NCBI RefSeq assembly: GCF_007431345.1
Contig: NZ_CP041730.1
Location: forward strand, 2,852,001 to 2,916,000
DNA from: Chitinimonas arctica
GTDB taxonomy: Bacteria; Pseudomonadota; Gammaproteobacteria; Burkholderiales; Chitinimonadaceae
DNA: 64,000 nucleotides
Direction of reading: 5' to 3'
Position 1 is the first letter of the stretch. Each line of letters opens with the position of its first letter. The notes under the pieces were generated by a model, which did not search any database, had not been told where the DNA came from, and saw only the letters and a program-made list of their open reading frames with translations. Shown piece by piece: positions 1 through 7,430 of this stretch. A program made the translations under genes and the position numbers.

Positions 1-1
1 T

Positions 2-30
2 GGTTGTATGCCCCTAAAGGGGCAACAACC
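2..30. terminator. Strong hairpin at the left edge, possible terminator
   Basis: An outer stem (bases 2-7 with 25-30) and an inner GC stem (9-14 with 19-24) form one hairpin with a TAAA loop and a single bulged A at position 8. No clear T-run follows on either strand. It probably belongs to a gene outside the window, so its direction is unknown. Confidence 0.4.
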
Positions 31-95
31 ACGCACCCGCCGCGAGGGGGCCTCGCTAACGCTCGTTTGGTGATTTGTTCAGGGGTTTCCAAGCA

Positions 96-124
96 GCCTT
101 CCCGCCTGATACTGGCGGGAAGGC
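96..124 (-). terminator. Hairpin downstream of the speD operon
   Basis: An 11-bp perfect stem (96-106 pairs with 114-124) with a 7-base loop lies 10 bases past the speD stop codon. The following bases on the minus strand are not T-rich, so it is either a weak intrinsic terminator or an RNA-stabilising end. Confidence 0.5.
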
Positions 125-133
125 ATCTCCGCG

Positions 134-514
134 TCACGCGCTCTCTTCCAGCCCGCGCTGCAACCGCTGAATCTGCTGGCGAGCGGGTGCGAAAGCCTGT
201 AGCAGCGACTGCAATAGCGCTTCGGCACGGGCGGAATTGTCGCCGCCGAAATTGCAGACATAGACGTCCAGCGTTACACCGCCGCGCTCCGGCCAGGTAT
301 GGATGGCCAGGTGCGATTCGGCCAGCAGTACCACGCCGGTCATGCCGCCAGGACCAATTGGACCGTCGGGAAACCGGTGCCAGCAATCGGCAACCGCTTG
401 CAGGCCGCAGGCGGCGACCCGGTCATGGCAAAGCCGGGTCAACAGGGCGACGTCCACCAACAGGGCATCGGCGGCGCAGTCATACAGGTCGGCGGTCAGA
501 TGCAGGCCGTTCAT
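134..514 (-). CDS. speD: S-adenosylmethionine decarboxylase proenzyme (SpeD/SpeH class)
   Basis: This 126-residue protein is a pyruvoyl-dependent AdoMet decarboxylase proenzyme, which makes decarboxylated AdoMet, the aminopropyl donor for spermidine. The self-cleavage motif ESHLAIHTWPE places the serine that becomes the pyruvoyl group at residue 67. His72 and Cys87 follow at the spacing (+5 and +20) of the Thermotoga maritima enzyme's Ser63/His68/Cys83. The length is normal for the short prokaryotic class. The ATG overlaps the stop codon of the upstream FAD gene as ATGA, so the two are translationally coupled. It is the last gene of a minus-strand operon that also holds a membrane aminopropyltransferase homologue, which would use its product. 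Confidence 0.93.
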   Translation of the reverse strand: MNGLHLTADLYDCAADALLVDVALLTRLCHDRVAACGLQAVADCWHRFPDGPIGPGGMTGVVLLAESHLAIHTWPERGGVTLDVYVCNFGGDNSARAEALLQSLLQAFAPARQQIQRLQRGLEESA

Positions 515-2115
515 GTGCTTGTTCCTTTATCGCCCAGCAGCCAGCGGGCGGCCCGAATTCCCCAGTAATGCGCTTCCTCCGCCAATGAAAAGCCGCTTAG
601 ATCGGCATGTGCCAGCATGACGCGGGGCTGTGGCTGGCGCAATGGCAGCAGGTGGCCGTCCAGCAGGCCCACGGTAGGGCGGGCCATGGCATGGCCCCAG
701 CGGCAAACGTCCAGGCGCGTGGTCAGGTCGAGGATATCCGGGTGGGCACGGGACAGGTCGGCCAAGATCGACTGGGCCCATTGCTCGCGCGTACGGGTCC
801 GCAGCAGCTGCCGCCCGGCGGCGGGGCTGGCTTCGCTCAGCGGTCGGTAGTAGGTGAGCACGCTGCCTTTGCCATGCAGGGCCAGCGATTGATGGTTGGC
901 CACCACATAGCCCAGGCCCTGGCCCTGGTACAAGACATTGTCCCAGCTGAGCGGGGCTTGTTCATGCACTTGCGCCGGCACGTCCTGCACGCTCAGATTG
1001 GCCACCAGCCACGGTGCATAGCTGAAGCGCGCGGCGGCGGCGCGCCATTGCGGCGGCAGATCCGGCCAGATATGCGGAAGAAAACCCACCGGGCCGGCCC
1101 ACACCAGCCGCGCGGCGCGGTAACGCACGCTACGTTGCTCCCGGGCCAGGTAGACATCCACATCCACGCCGGTCTTGTCGGCGGCAATGCGCCAGACCAT
1201 GGCATTAGCGCGCAGCCAGGGCGCCAAGCGTGCCGCCAACCGCCGGCTCAGCCAGCCGTTGCCTTCCGGCCAGGTCAGCACGGTATCGCTATCGGCATTG
1301 CTGGCCAGACCATGTCGGCCGGCAAAATAGTGGATGCCGGCCCAGGCTGATGCTTGACTGTAATCGGTGCCGTAATCGTCGCGGCAGGCGTAGTTCACCC
1401 ACCAATGCAGCGAGGGGGCATCGAAACCTTCCCGCCGCAACCAATCGCGCATGGTCACACTATCCAAGGCGCGATCCCGCTCGCCACCCCGGGCGCTCGG
1501 CACGGTGAACTGGGCCTTGCCGGCGTGATCGCGCGCCGCACCCAATTCGCTCATACGGTCGATAAAGCGTTGCTGCTGGGCCCGCTCGCTGGCGCCGATG
1601 CCGAAATGCGGTAGCAGGCCGTCCTGCCACACGCCGTTGATAAACAATCGCTCCTGCGGATTGAAGCAGAGATGGCGTTCTTCATACTCGGGCCTGGCGG
1701 CGAATGGGTCGCCGCGCAAGACACCGAATTCGGCCAGCATCTGGCGAAGTTCCGGCGCATCCGTGCCGGGCAAGGGCAGGTAATGGGCTCCCCAGGGATA
1801 AGCCGTCAACGCATTGCGGCCGCTGAGGCAGTTGCCGCCCGCTTCGTTTTCCAGCTCCAGTACGGCAAAGTCCTGCTGGCCGTTGCGTGCCAGCCACCAT
1901 CCGCAGGCAAGCCCAGCCATGCCGGCACCGACGATCAGCGCATCGACCCGGCGGGTCTCGCTCGGCGGCGGGAAGGCGCCGCCATCGCGCAAGCGGTGGC
2001 CCAGGGTCATATTCGGCCCGATCAGTTCTCCTGGCGGCAGCGGCGGCGGGCGCTTGCCGGCGCAGCCGGCCAGGCCGGCCGCCGCGCCTGCGGCCAGGAA
2101 GTCGCGACGCTTCAT
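511..2115 (-). CDS. Tat-type FAD-dependent oxidoreductase, putative lipoprotein
   Basis: This is a 534-residue flavoprotein of the NAD(P)/FAD-binding amine-oxidase-like type. The N-terminus MKRRDFLAAG is a twin-arginine signal, and the following LAGC (Cys18) could be a lipobox, so the protein is probably exported folded with FAD and may be lipid-anchored. The dinucleotide-binding motif VGAGMAG lies at residues 62-68, followed by an acidic strand end (LELE). I chose the ATG at 2115 because it overlaps the upstream stop as ATGA; an ATG 18 bases earlier would sit inside that gene. Its place between an aminopropyltransferase homologue and AdoMet decarboxylase suggests an amine or polyamine-derived substrate. 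That is inference; no substrate is visible in the sequence. Confidence 0.8.
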   Translation of the reverse strand: MKRRDFLAAGAAAGLAGCAGKRPPPLPPGELIGPNMTLGHRLRDGGAFPPPSETRRVDALIVGAGMAGLACGWWLARNGQQDFAVLELENEAGGNCLSGRNALTAYPWGAHYLPLPGTDAPELRQMLAEFGVLRGDPFAARPEYEERHLCFNPQERLFINGVWQDGLLPHFGIGASERAQQQRFIDRMSELGAARDHAGKAQFTVPSARGGERDRALDSVTMRDWLRREGFDAPSLHWWVNYACRDDYGTDYSQASAWAGIHYFAGRHGLASNADSDTVLTWPEGNGWLSRRLAARLAPWLRANAMVWRIAADKTGVDVDVYLAREQRSVRYRAARLVWAGPVGFLPHIWPDLPPQWRAAAARFSYAPWLVANLSVQDVPAQVHEQAPLSWDNVLYQGQGLGYVVANHQSLALHGKGSVLTYYRPLSEASPAAGRQLLRTRTREQWAQSILADLSRAHPDILDLTTRLDVCRWGHAMARPTVGLLDGHLLPLRQPQPRVMLAHADLSGFSLAEEAHYWGIRAARWLLGDKGTST

Positions 2116-3611
2116 CGCTGCACCTGCTTCCATTCCTGCTCAAAGGTACGCACCAGCAATTGATTGTTCAGGCGATTCACCTCGGCGGGCACACGCGCCA
2201 TATCGGGCGGGAAGTTGAACAGCGTCGGCAAGGCGGTGGCATCGATAAAGCGTAGCCCCGCCGGCAGGCGCGTGGGCAGGGTATAAGGCTCCCGCCCGGC
2301 CAGGATAAAGCCCCATTCGCCGAAACTGGGAACCAGGGCATGGTAGGGCTGGCTGCCGAGGCCGACGCTTTCGATCGTTTGCACCACGGTCCAATAGGCA
2401 TGGCGGGCATACATGGGCGAGGTGGCCTGCACCACCATCCTGCCCCGCACATTGAGGGCGCGTTCCACCAGGCGGTAGAAGGTATTGGTGTAGAGCTTGC
2501 CGACGGCGTAGTTGGTCGGGTCGGGGAAATCCACCACGATAAAGTCGAAAGCATCCTGCTGGCGATCCAGCCATTGGAAGGCATCGGTATTGATGATATG
2601 GACGCGCGGGGAATCGAGGGCGCCGCCGTTGAGCTTGCGCAGGGCGGGATGCGTCTTGAACAGGTTCGGCATGGCCGGGTCCAGCTCGACCAGGGTGACC
2701 GACTCGATTTGGGGGTATTTGAGGATTTCCCGTATCGCCAACCCGTCGCCGCCGCCCAGCACGAGCACCCGCTTGGCCCAGGGCAGGCTGGCCAGGCCGG
2801 GGTGGACCAGGGCTTCGTGGTAGCGGTACTCGTCGCGCGAGCTGAATTGCAGGTTGCCATTGAGGAACAGGCGCAGCTCGCTTTTCCAGCGCGTCAATAC
2901 GATGCGCTGGTAGGGAGTGGTTTCGGCCAGCACGATATTGTCTTCATAGAGCGCCTGCTCAGCCACGCCGGAGAGCTGCTCCGAGCCGGCGAAGCCAAGC
3001 GCCACCAGCAACATCGCCAGCCCGCCTTGCATGCCCAGGCTACGGCGATTGGGCAGTTCGTGCCGGAACAGCCAAAGTGTCCAGATCGCCACCCCGATAT
3101 TCATCAGTCCGAACAATAGCGCGGTTCGCACCATGCCCAGCTTGGGCGCCAGCCACAGGGGAAACAGCAGCGATACCGCCAGCGCGCCGATGTAGTCGAC
3201 GCTGAGCACTTGCGACACCAGTTCCTTGAAGGGCAGGCGGGGTTCCAGCAGGCGCATGACCAGCGGAATCTCCAGGCCGACCAGGATGCCGATCAGGCCG
3301 ACCAGCAGGTAAAGCAGAAACAGGAAGGGTCCGCTCAGCCAGGCGAACGCCCAGAACAGCATGGCGGCGGAAAAACCGCCCAGCAGGCCAACGGCCAGCT
3401 CGATCTTGATAAAGTTGCTGGTCAGGTCGCGCTGTATCAGCTTGGATAGCCACGAGCCTATGCCCATGGCGAATAGATAGACCCCGATAACGGTGGAGAA
3501 CTGGGTGACGGAGTCGCCGATCAAATAGCTCGACAGGGCGGCAGCCACCAGCTCGTAAGCCAGGCCGCAGGCGGCGACGACAAAAATGGAAAACAGCAGA
3601 GCGTAGGGCAT
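2112..3611 (-). CDS. Membrane-integrated spermidine synthase-like aminopropyltransferase
   Basis: This is a 499-residue protein. Residues 1 to about 215 are strongly hydrophobic, with about seven membrane segments. The C-terminal part is a spermidine/spermine synthase fold. The AdoMet-binding motif GGGDG is at 286-290, followed by VELDPAM, then VVDFPDPTN and a YTNTFY segment typical of polyamine synthases. Members of this class couple a membrane domain to an aminopropyltransferase, but their acceptor is generally not known. It lies between DUF350 (124-base gap) and the FAD gene (ATGA overlap), with AdoMet decarboxylase following. I infer transfer of an aminopropyl group to a polyamine or another acceptor at the inner membrane. 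Confidence 0.85.
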   Translation of the reverse strand: MPYALLFSIFVVAACGLAYELVAAALSSYLIGDSVTQFSTVIGVYLFAMGIGSWLSKLIQRDLTSNFIKIELAVGLLGGFSAAMLFWAFAWLSGPFLFLLYLLVGLIGILVGLEIPLVMRLLEPRLPFKELVSQVLSVDYIGALAVSLLFPLWLAPKLGMVRTALLFGLMNIGVAIWTLWLFRHELPNRRSLGMQGGLAMLLVALGFAGSEQLSGVAEQALYEDNIVLAETTPYQRIVLTRWKSELRLFLNGNLQFSSRDEYRYHEALVHPGLASLPWAKRVLVLGGGDGLAIREILKYPQIESVTLVELDPAMPNLFKTHPALRKLNGGALDSPRVHIINTDAFQWLDRQQDAFDFIVVDFPDPTNYAVGKLYTNTFYRLVERALNVRGRMVVQATSPMYARHAYWTVVQTIESVGLGSQPYHALVPSFGEWGFILAGREPYTLPTRLPAGLRFIDATALPTLFNFPPDMARVPAEVNRLNNQLLVRTFEQEWKQVQR

Positions 3612-3735
3612 GGGCAGCCGGAAGTGCCAGCAAGGGGACGGTTGCGGTGGATGCCCGCGTCAAAGCGGGCGAGGAATGCGGGGGTGGGCTCGTCTGGTAC
3701 CGGTGAGCCTCATCCTCGGATCGACGACCAGCGGG

Positions 3736-3948
3736 CTAGTGGATTGCCGAGGCTACGATAATGGCCACACCCAAACACATGGCGCCGACTACGGTGGCCA
3801 GCGCTTGGTTGCGTTCTTCGACCAGGTTTTTCCACAGATCGTAGGGCGTCAGCTTGTCGATGATGATAAAGGACAGCCAGAACACCGCTATGCCCAGCAG
3901 GGAATAGACCAGCGAGGCCAAAATGTAGTCGAGTTTCAGTAGGTCCAT
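3736..3948 (-). CDS. DUF350 small membrane protein
   Basis: This is a 70-residue protein with two predicted membrane helices (about 10-30 and 48-68) joined by a short charged loop (KNLVEERNQ). It fits a single DUF350 unit; E. coli YjfL carries two. The function is unknown. It sits between the DUF4178 C-terminal paralogue and the aminopropyltransferase on the same strand. Its start region (GGCATGGAC and the bases before it) is almost the same as the start region of the 191-residue upstream gene, which is the trace of a tandem duplication described at that gene. Confidence 0.8.
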   Translation of the reverse strand: MDLLKLDYILASLVYSLLGIAVFWLSFIIIDKLTPYDLWKNLVEERNQALATVVGAMCLGVAIIVASAIH

Positions 3949-3960
3949 GCCTAGCTCCGG

Positions 3961-3999
3961 TTATTGATGATATCGCGCTGCTTGGTTGCGGAGGTCCAT
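3961..3999 (-). pseudogene. 12-codon remnant of a duplicated small gene
   Basis: A tiny reading frame, MDLRNQAARYHQ, ends in YHQ-stop, while the intact 48-residue gene at 4608-4754 ends in YHK-stop. Bases before its ATG (GAGACGACGA) match those before the 48-codon gene. The stop plus the following spacer into the next ATGGAC match in 19 of 22 positions. It is best read as an internally deleted copy of the small gene left by a tandem duplication, and probably not a functional product. Confidence 0.5.
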
Positions 4000-4019
4000 C
4001 ACTTCGTCGTCTCTCGCAC

Positions 4020-4595
4020 TCACCGATTGGAGGGTGCGCTATACAAACTCCGTTTTCTCTTTTGCTCGGCAAGCCCGGCGGCCAGCAGGGTTATAGCGAA
4101 CAGACCAATCAGCAACAGCCAGAAATTGCCCCAGAAGGGCGCATCGCGCACCAGCATGATGTGATCGGTCAGTCCCTCCGGCTTCGCCTCGGTTTTCGCC
4201 TCGATCTGCAGCATATATTCGCCCGGCGGGACTTCCGCCAGCAGGGCATCGTCGCGCTGGCTGCCTTCGCTCCATCTGCCATCGTAATCCGTGCCGCTGT
4301 AATAGCTCAATTCCCGGGCCAAGTGAATGGTGTCGCCATTGCTGCGGTTGATCAACGCCAGGTCGGTGAAGAGCCAGCGGTCTTGCAGCGGGGCCGACTG
4401 CCGGATTTCCAGGTTGCCGCTACCTTCGATGCGGATGGGTGGGGTCTCCAGGCTGCCTTCGGCCGAATTGGGCGGAATGATCAGGAAACCTTCCCATACC
4501 TTGCGCTCGGCCGCCCGTCCGCTACTGATTATTTGCAGCGTCAAGGCCAGCAGGCAAAAGTAAACGAATGCCTGCAAGTATTTCCGGCTGTCCAT
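4020..4595 (-). CDS. Free-standing copy of the DUF4178 protein's C-terminal membrane domain
   Basis: This 191-residue protein is closely similar over its whole length to residues 437 to about 606 of the neighbouring 630-residue DUF4178 protein. It shares an N-terminal membrane helix (about 8-26), a periplasmic-type beta-rich middle with GNLEIRQSAPLQ and LALINRSNGDTI, and a second helix (about 150-170). It lacks the zinc ribbons and DUF4178 domains. Its start codon and leader resemble those of DUF350 downstream, not any part of the parent gene, as if the duplication joined DUF350's start to the copied domain. The function is unknown; it may pair with the larger protein in the membrane. Confidence 0.8.
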   Translation of the reverse strand: MDSRKYLQAFVYFCLLALTLQIISSGRAAERKVWEGFLIIPPNSAEGSLETPPIRIEGSGNLEIRQSAPLQDRWLFTDLALINRSNGDTIHLARELSYYSGTDYDGRWSEGSQRDDALLAEVPPGEYMLQIEAKTEAKPEGLTDHIMLVRDAPFWGNFWLLLIGLFAITLLAAGLAEQKRKRSLYSAPSNR

Positions 4596-4607
4596 GCCTG
4601 GTTCCGC

Positions 4608-4754
4608 TTATTTATGGTACAGCCTGGCCGCGCCGGGGCCGCCGCGATCGCGGCTTTCGCCGGTCGCACTGAATAGCGGATGGCCATTGAACTGGCCATA
4701 ACCATATAGCGCGGTGGCCAGGCTGGCGGCGATCAGATAGATACGGAAGAACAT
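4608..4754 (-). CDS. Small single-span membrane protein, 48 residues
   Basis: This short gene begins MFFRIYLIAASLATALYGYG, a probable membrane helix, and has a charged tail ending in LYHK. Its ATG overlaps the DUF4178 stop (TGATG), so it is translationally coupled. A decayed second copy of this gene lies at 3961-3999, which supports its reality as part of the duplicated unit. No family is recognised. It is likely a small partner of the DUF4178 membrane protein. Confidence 0.65.
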   Translation of the reverse strand: MFFRIYLIAASLATALYGYGQFNGHPLFSATGESRDRGGPGAARLYHK

Positions 4755-6646
4755 CAGTCGTCGTCTCCCCCGCTGACTAGCGGGTAATCGCTCTCGGCCC
4801 AGCGCCGGATCTCGAATCTCTGGCTGCGCCACCAGGCCAGCAGGGGCACGATGGACAGTCCAAACAACAATAGCCAGAAATTGCTCCAGATGGGGACGTC
4901 GCGCACCAGCATGATGTGGGCGGTCAGGTCCTCCGGCTTGGCCTCGGTTTCGGCGTCGACTTGCAGCACATAATCGCCCGCCGGTACCTCCGCCAGCAAG
5001 GCGTCGTCGCCCTGGCTGCCTTCGGTCCAACTGCCATCGCTATCCACGCCACTGTAATAGCTCAATTCCCGGCCCAGGCGGATGGTGTCGCCATTGCTTC
5101 GGTTGATCAAAGCCAGGTCGGTGTAGAGCCAGCGGTTTTGCAGCGGGGCCGACTGCCGTATTTCCAGGTTGCCGGTACGCTCGATGCGGATGGGCGGGGT
5201 GTCCAGGCTGCCTTCCGTCGCATTGGCCGGGATGGATAGATCGCCTTCCCATATCTTGCGCTGGGCAGCCACGCTGCTGAAGATCAGCTGCAGTACCACC
5301 GCCAGCAGGCAAAAAGCGCCAAAGGCCAGCCAATACCGACCGTGGCTAGTCGGACTGGGTTGGTTTGCCGCCACACCGACCGCGGCTGGCAATGGCTTGG
5401 CCGGCTTGAAGGCCTCGCTCACTTCCGTGCCGGGGAGGTATTCGGACAGGGTCCAGCTCAACTCCTTTTTGCTGAACTCGGCCGACAGCAGGTAAGGCGG
5501 CGAGATAAAGTCATGCACCTGCACGCTCTCACCGACTGCGACCCGCCAGGTAAATTCGCCCAGCACTTGGCAGACCTCGGCCTGGCACTTCTGGAAGTGT
5601 TTGTACTTGCGATTCAGGAATTCGACGCTGGACCGTGCTCCCCAAGTTGCAGTGGGTTGGCGGCTGACCGGCTTGGCCAGGTTCCAGTGGCCCTGTGATT
5701 CGACCAGCCAGGCATAGCCGGCATCCGGCGCGTGCAGCAGGTACTCGTTCCAGTAGTAGCTAAGGCTGTCGATAACCGTGACGCGCTTCAGATAGCCGAT
5801 GACGGTATAACTACGGCCGCGCAGCTTGCCCTGGCTGCCCATGGGCAGGGAGGGCTGGTCCAATATGCCCTTGACGCGGCTGATGATGGCCAGGTTGGCG
5901 TCGTTCGGATCGATCACCGAGCCGCAGTGGCCGCAACCTACCGCCAGCGTTTCCGGACCTCGGGCCGACAAGGGCGCGCCGCAACTGGTGCATTTGAACG
6001 CGCGCGCCTGGGTTTTGCGCACCTGGACGGTGTCGGTCGGCGCGGCCGGATCGAGCACTTCGTCCAGCGTGGCGGCCGCGCCCAGATAAACGCGGGGCGG
6101 CGTTTCACTGTAGTCGAGGCTGGCGAAGCGGGTTTCGGAGCGCAGATCGACCGCTGGTGCTTCGTAGCCGGGCGTGGCCTTGAAAGGCAATTCGCCTTCG
6201 ACCGCCACGGCGTGGGCATGCTCGATATTGCTGACCGTGAAACTCTCGCCGTCGAGCTTGGCTGTCATGCCAGGGGTAAAGGACGCCAAGGGCGGCAAGG
6301 CGGTCTTGAGGGTTTTTTCGAAGGTGACGTAACAAAGCCCGGACCCTTCCGACAGCCAGCCCAGGCGGCCGTCGTCGAAGCGGGCATACCACTCGTTCCA
6401 GAAGCCATCCTCGTAAGCCAGTTGCAGGCGGCCGATCAACTCGAAGCCGACCTTGCGATAGGCGCCGCGAAAACGCAGCTTGAACGGACTACGGTCTTCC
6501 GCCAGTTCCGCCATCTTGCCCAGGTTTTCCAGGTCGGCATCGTGCCGTACCAGGGTACTCCGGCAAAAGCCGCAGACAGCCATGATGGATGCGGCGGAGT
6601 GGAATTCGACTGGGGCGCCGCAAGAAGGGCAGGGGGCGGTACGCAT
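4754..6646 (-). CDS. DUF4178 protein with two zinc ribbons and a C-terminal membrane domain
   Basis: This is a 630-residue protein with a duplicated front half. Zinc ribbon 1 (Cys6, 9, 25, 28) is followed by a DUF4178 unit (about 52-110). Zinc ribbon 2 (Cys219, 222, 238, 241) is followed by a second DUF4178 unit (about 268-325). A membrane helix (about 437-457), an extracytoplasmic beta-rich region and a second helix (about 588-606) complete it. The family has no known enzyme activity. It often occurs with DUF350, AdoMet decarboxylase and spermidine-synthase-like genes, exactly the set downstream here. It is the first gene of the operon. No clear Shine-Dalgarno sequence precedes the ATG at 6646. 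I infer a cytoplasmic sensor or scaffold tethered to the membrane. Confidence 0.82.
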   Translation of the reverse strand: MRTAPCPSCGAPVEFHSAASIMAVCGFCRSTLVRHDADLENLGKMAELAEDRSPFKLRFRGAYRKVGFELIGRLQLAYEDGFWNEWYARFDDGRLGWLSEGSGLCYVTFEKTLKTALPPLASFTPGMTAKLDGESFTVSNIEHAHAVAVEGELPFKATPGYEAPAVDLRSETRFASLDYSETPPRVYLGAAATLDEVLDPAAPTDTVQVRKTQARAFKCTSCGAPLSARGPETLAVGCGHCGSVIDPNDANLAIISRVKGILDQPSLPMGSQGKLRGRSYTVIGYLKRVTVIDSLSYYWNEYLLHAPDAGYAWLVESQGHWNLAKPVSRQPTATWGARSSVEFLNRKYKHFQKCQAEVCQVLGEFTWRVAVGESVQVHDFISPPYLLSAEFSKKELSWTLSEYLPGTEVSEAFKPAKPLPAAVGVAANQPSPTSHGRYWLAFGAFCLLAVVLQLIFSSVAAQRKIWEGDLSIPANATEGSLDTPPIRIERTGNLEIRQSAPLQNRWLYTDLALINRSNGDTIRLGRELSYYSGVDSDGSWTEGSQGDDALLAEVPAGDYVLQVDAETEAKPEDLTAHIMLVRDVPIWSNFWLLLFGLSIVPLLAWWRSQRFEIRRWAESDYPLVSGGDDD

Positions 6647-6880
6647 GGACGAGGGTATCGGGTAGGTCGTCCGAGCCTAGCACAGCCTACCTAGGAAGCA
6701 AGCTCGGGCGCGGTGCGCGGGCGGATCGTGACATGGCGGAATGAATGCAATATGCTGGTCTGATAACGGGGTGAGAACGGCGGGGCCGGTGGATGCGGCG
6801 GTGCCGGAGCGGGTTATTCCCCCATTCTGGCTAGCGCCCAGCCGGGCGTACGGCGCTTACATCTTGTGCAGAGCCCCTCT

Positions 6881-7393
6881 ATGTCTTCCGATGATTCTCT
6901 CCATAGCACCCTGCGTGTGCTGATGTCGCCCCCGCTGACCTTGCGTACCAATATCAGCGTGTTTCACGGTAGCCGGGTCAGCAACTTCGCGCTGGAATTG
7001 TCCCGCTCGCAGGATGGCGGGCTCTCGGTGGTGGAGTTGTGCCCTGACGGCGAATTGCTGGCCGGCCGCGTCGTTGCCGGCCCCGGCGAAGCCGCCGCCC
7101 TCGATGAGCAGGCCCTGACGCGGGCGATGCAGACCTTGTGGCGGGACGATACGACGCCCGATATGCCCGCTCAGGAAGTGCAATCGATACGGGTGACCAG
7201 CCTGTTGATGGCCAGTGAAGCAGCCCATCCCTTCAGGGTGGTGCAGTCCTGGTATTACCGGCTCAGGGGAAGCGAAGCCCTGTTGGACGTCTGGAGTGAC
7301 GAACGCCCACCACGCACCCGCTCAATCCCGCCGCCGGCCAGCCCGTCGATACGGGCATTACTGGCGAACCTGCAGGCATTGGCTAGTGCTTAA
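6881..7393 (+). CDS. Hypothetical protein, 170 residues
   Basis: I do not recognise this protein. It has no signal peptide or membrane segment and is a soluble alpha/beta-looking chain with a Pro/Arg-rich stretch near the end (PPRTRSIPPPASP). It is transcribed divergently from the DUF4178 operon, about 235 bases away, and converges on the AlbA_2 gene. A GTG 15 bases earlier (6866) is an alternative start; neither has a strong ribosome-binding site. Base composition matches the core of the window. Confidence 0.6.
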   Translation: MSSDDSLHSTLRVLMSPPLTLRTNISVFHGSRVSNFALELSRSQDGGLSVVELCPDGELLAGRVVAGPGEAAALDEQALTRAMQTLWRDDTTPDMPAQEVQSIRVTSLLMASEAAHPFRVVQSWYYRLRGSEALLDVWSDERPPRTRSIPPPASPSIRALLANLQALASA

Positions 7394-7430
7394 CGGCACA
7401 TTCAAGCTGCATATACTTGTAGTGCGCTGA

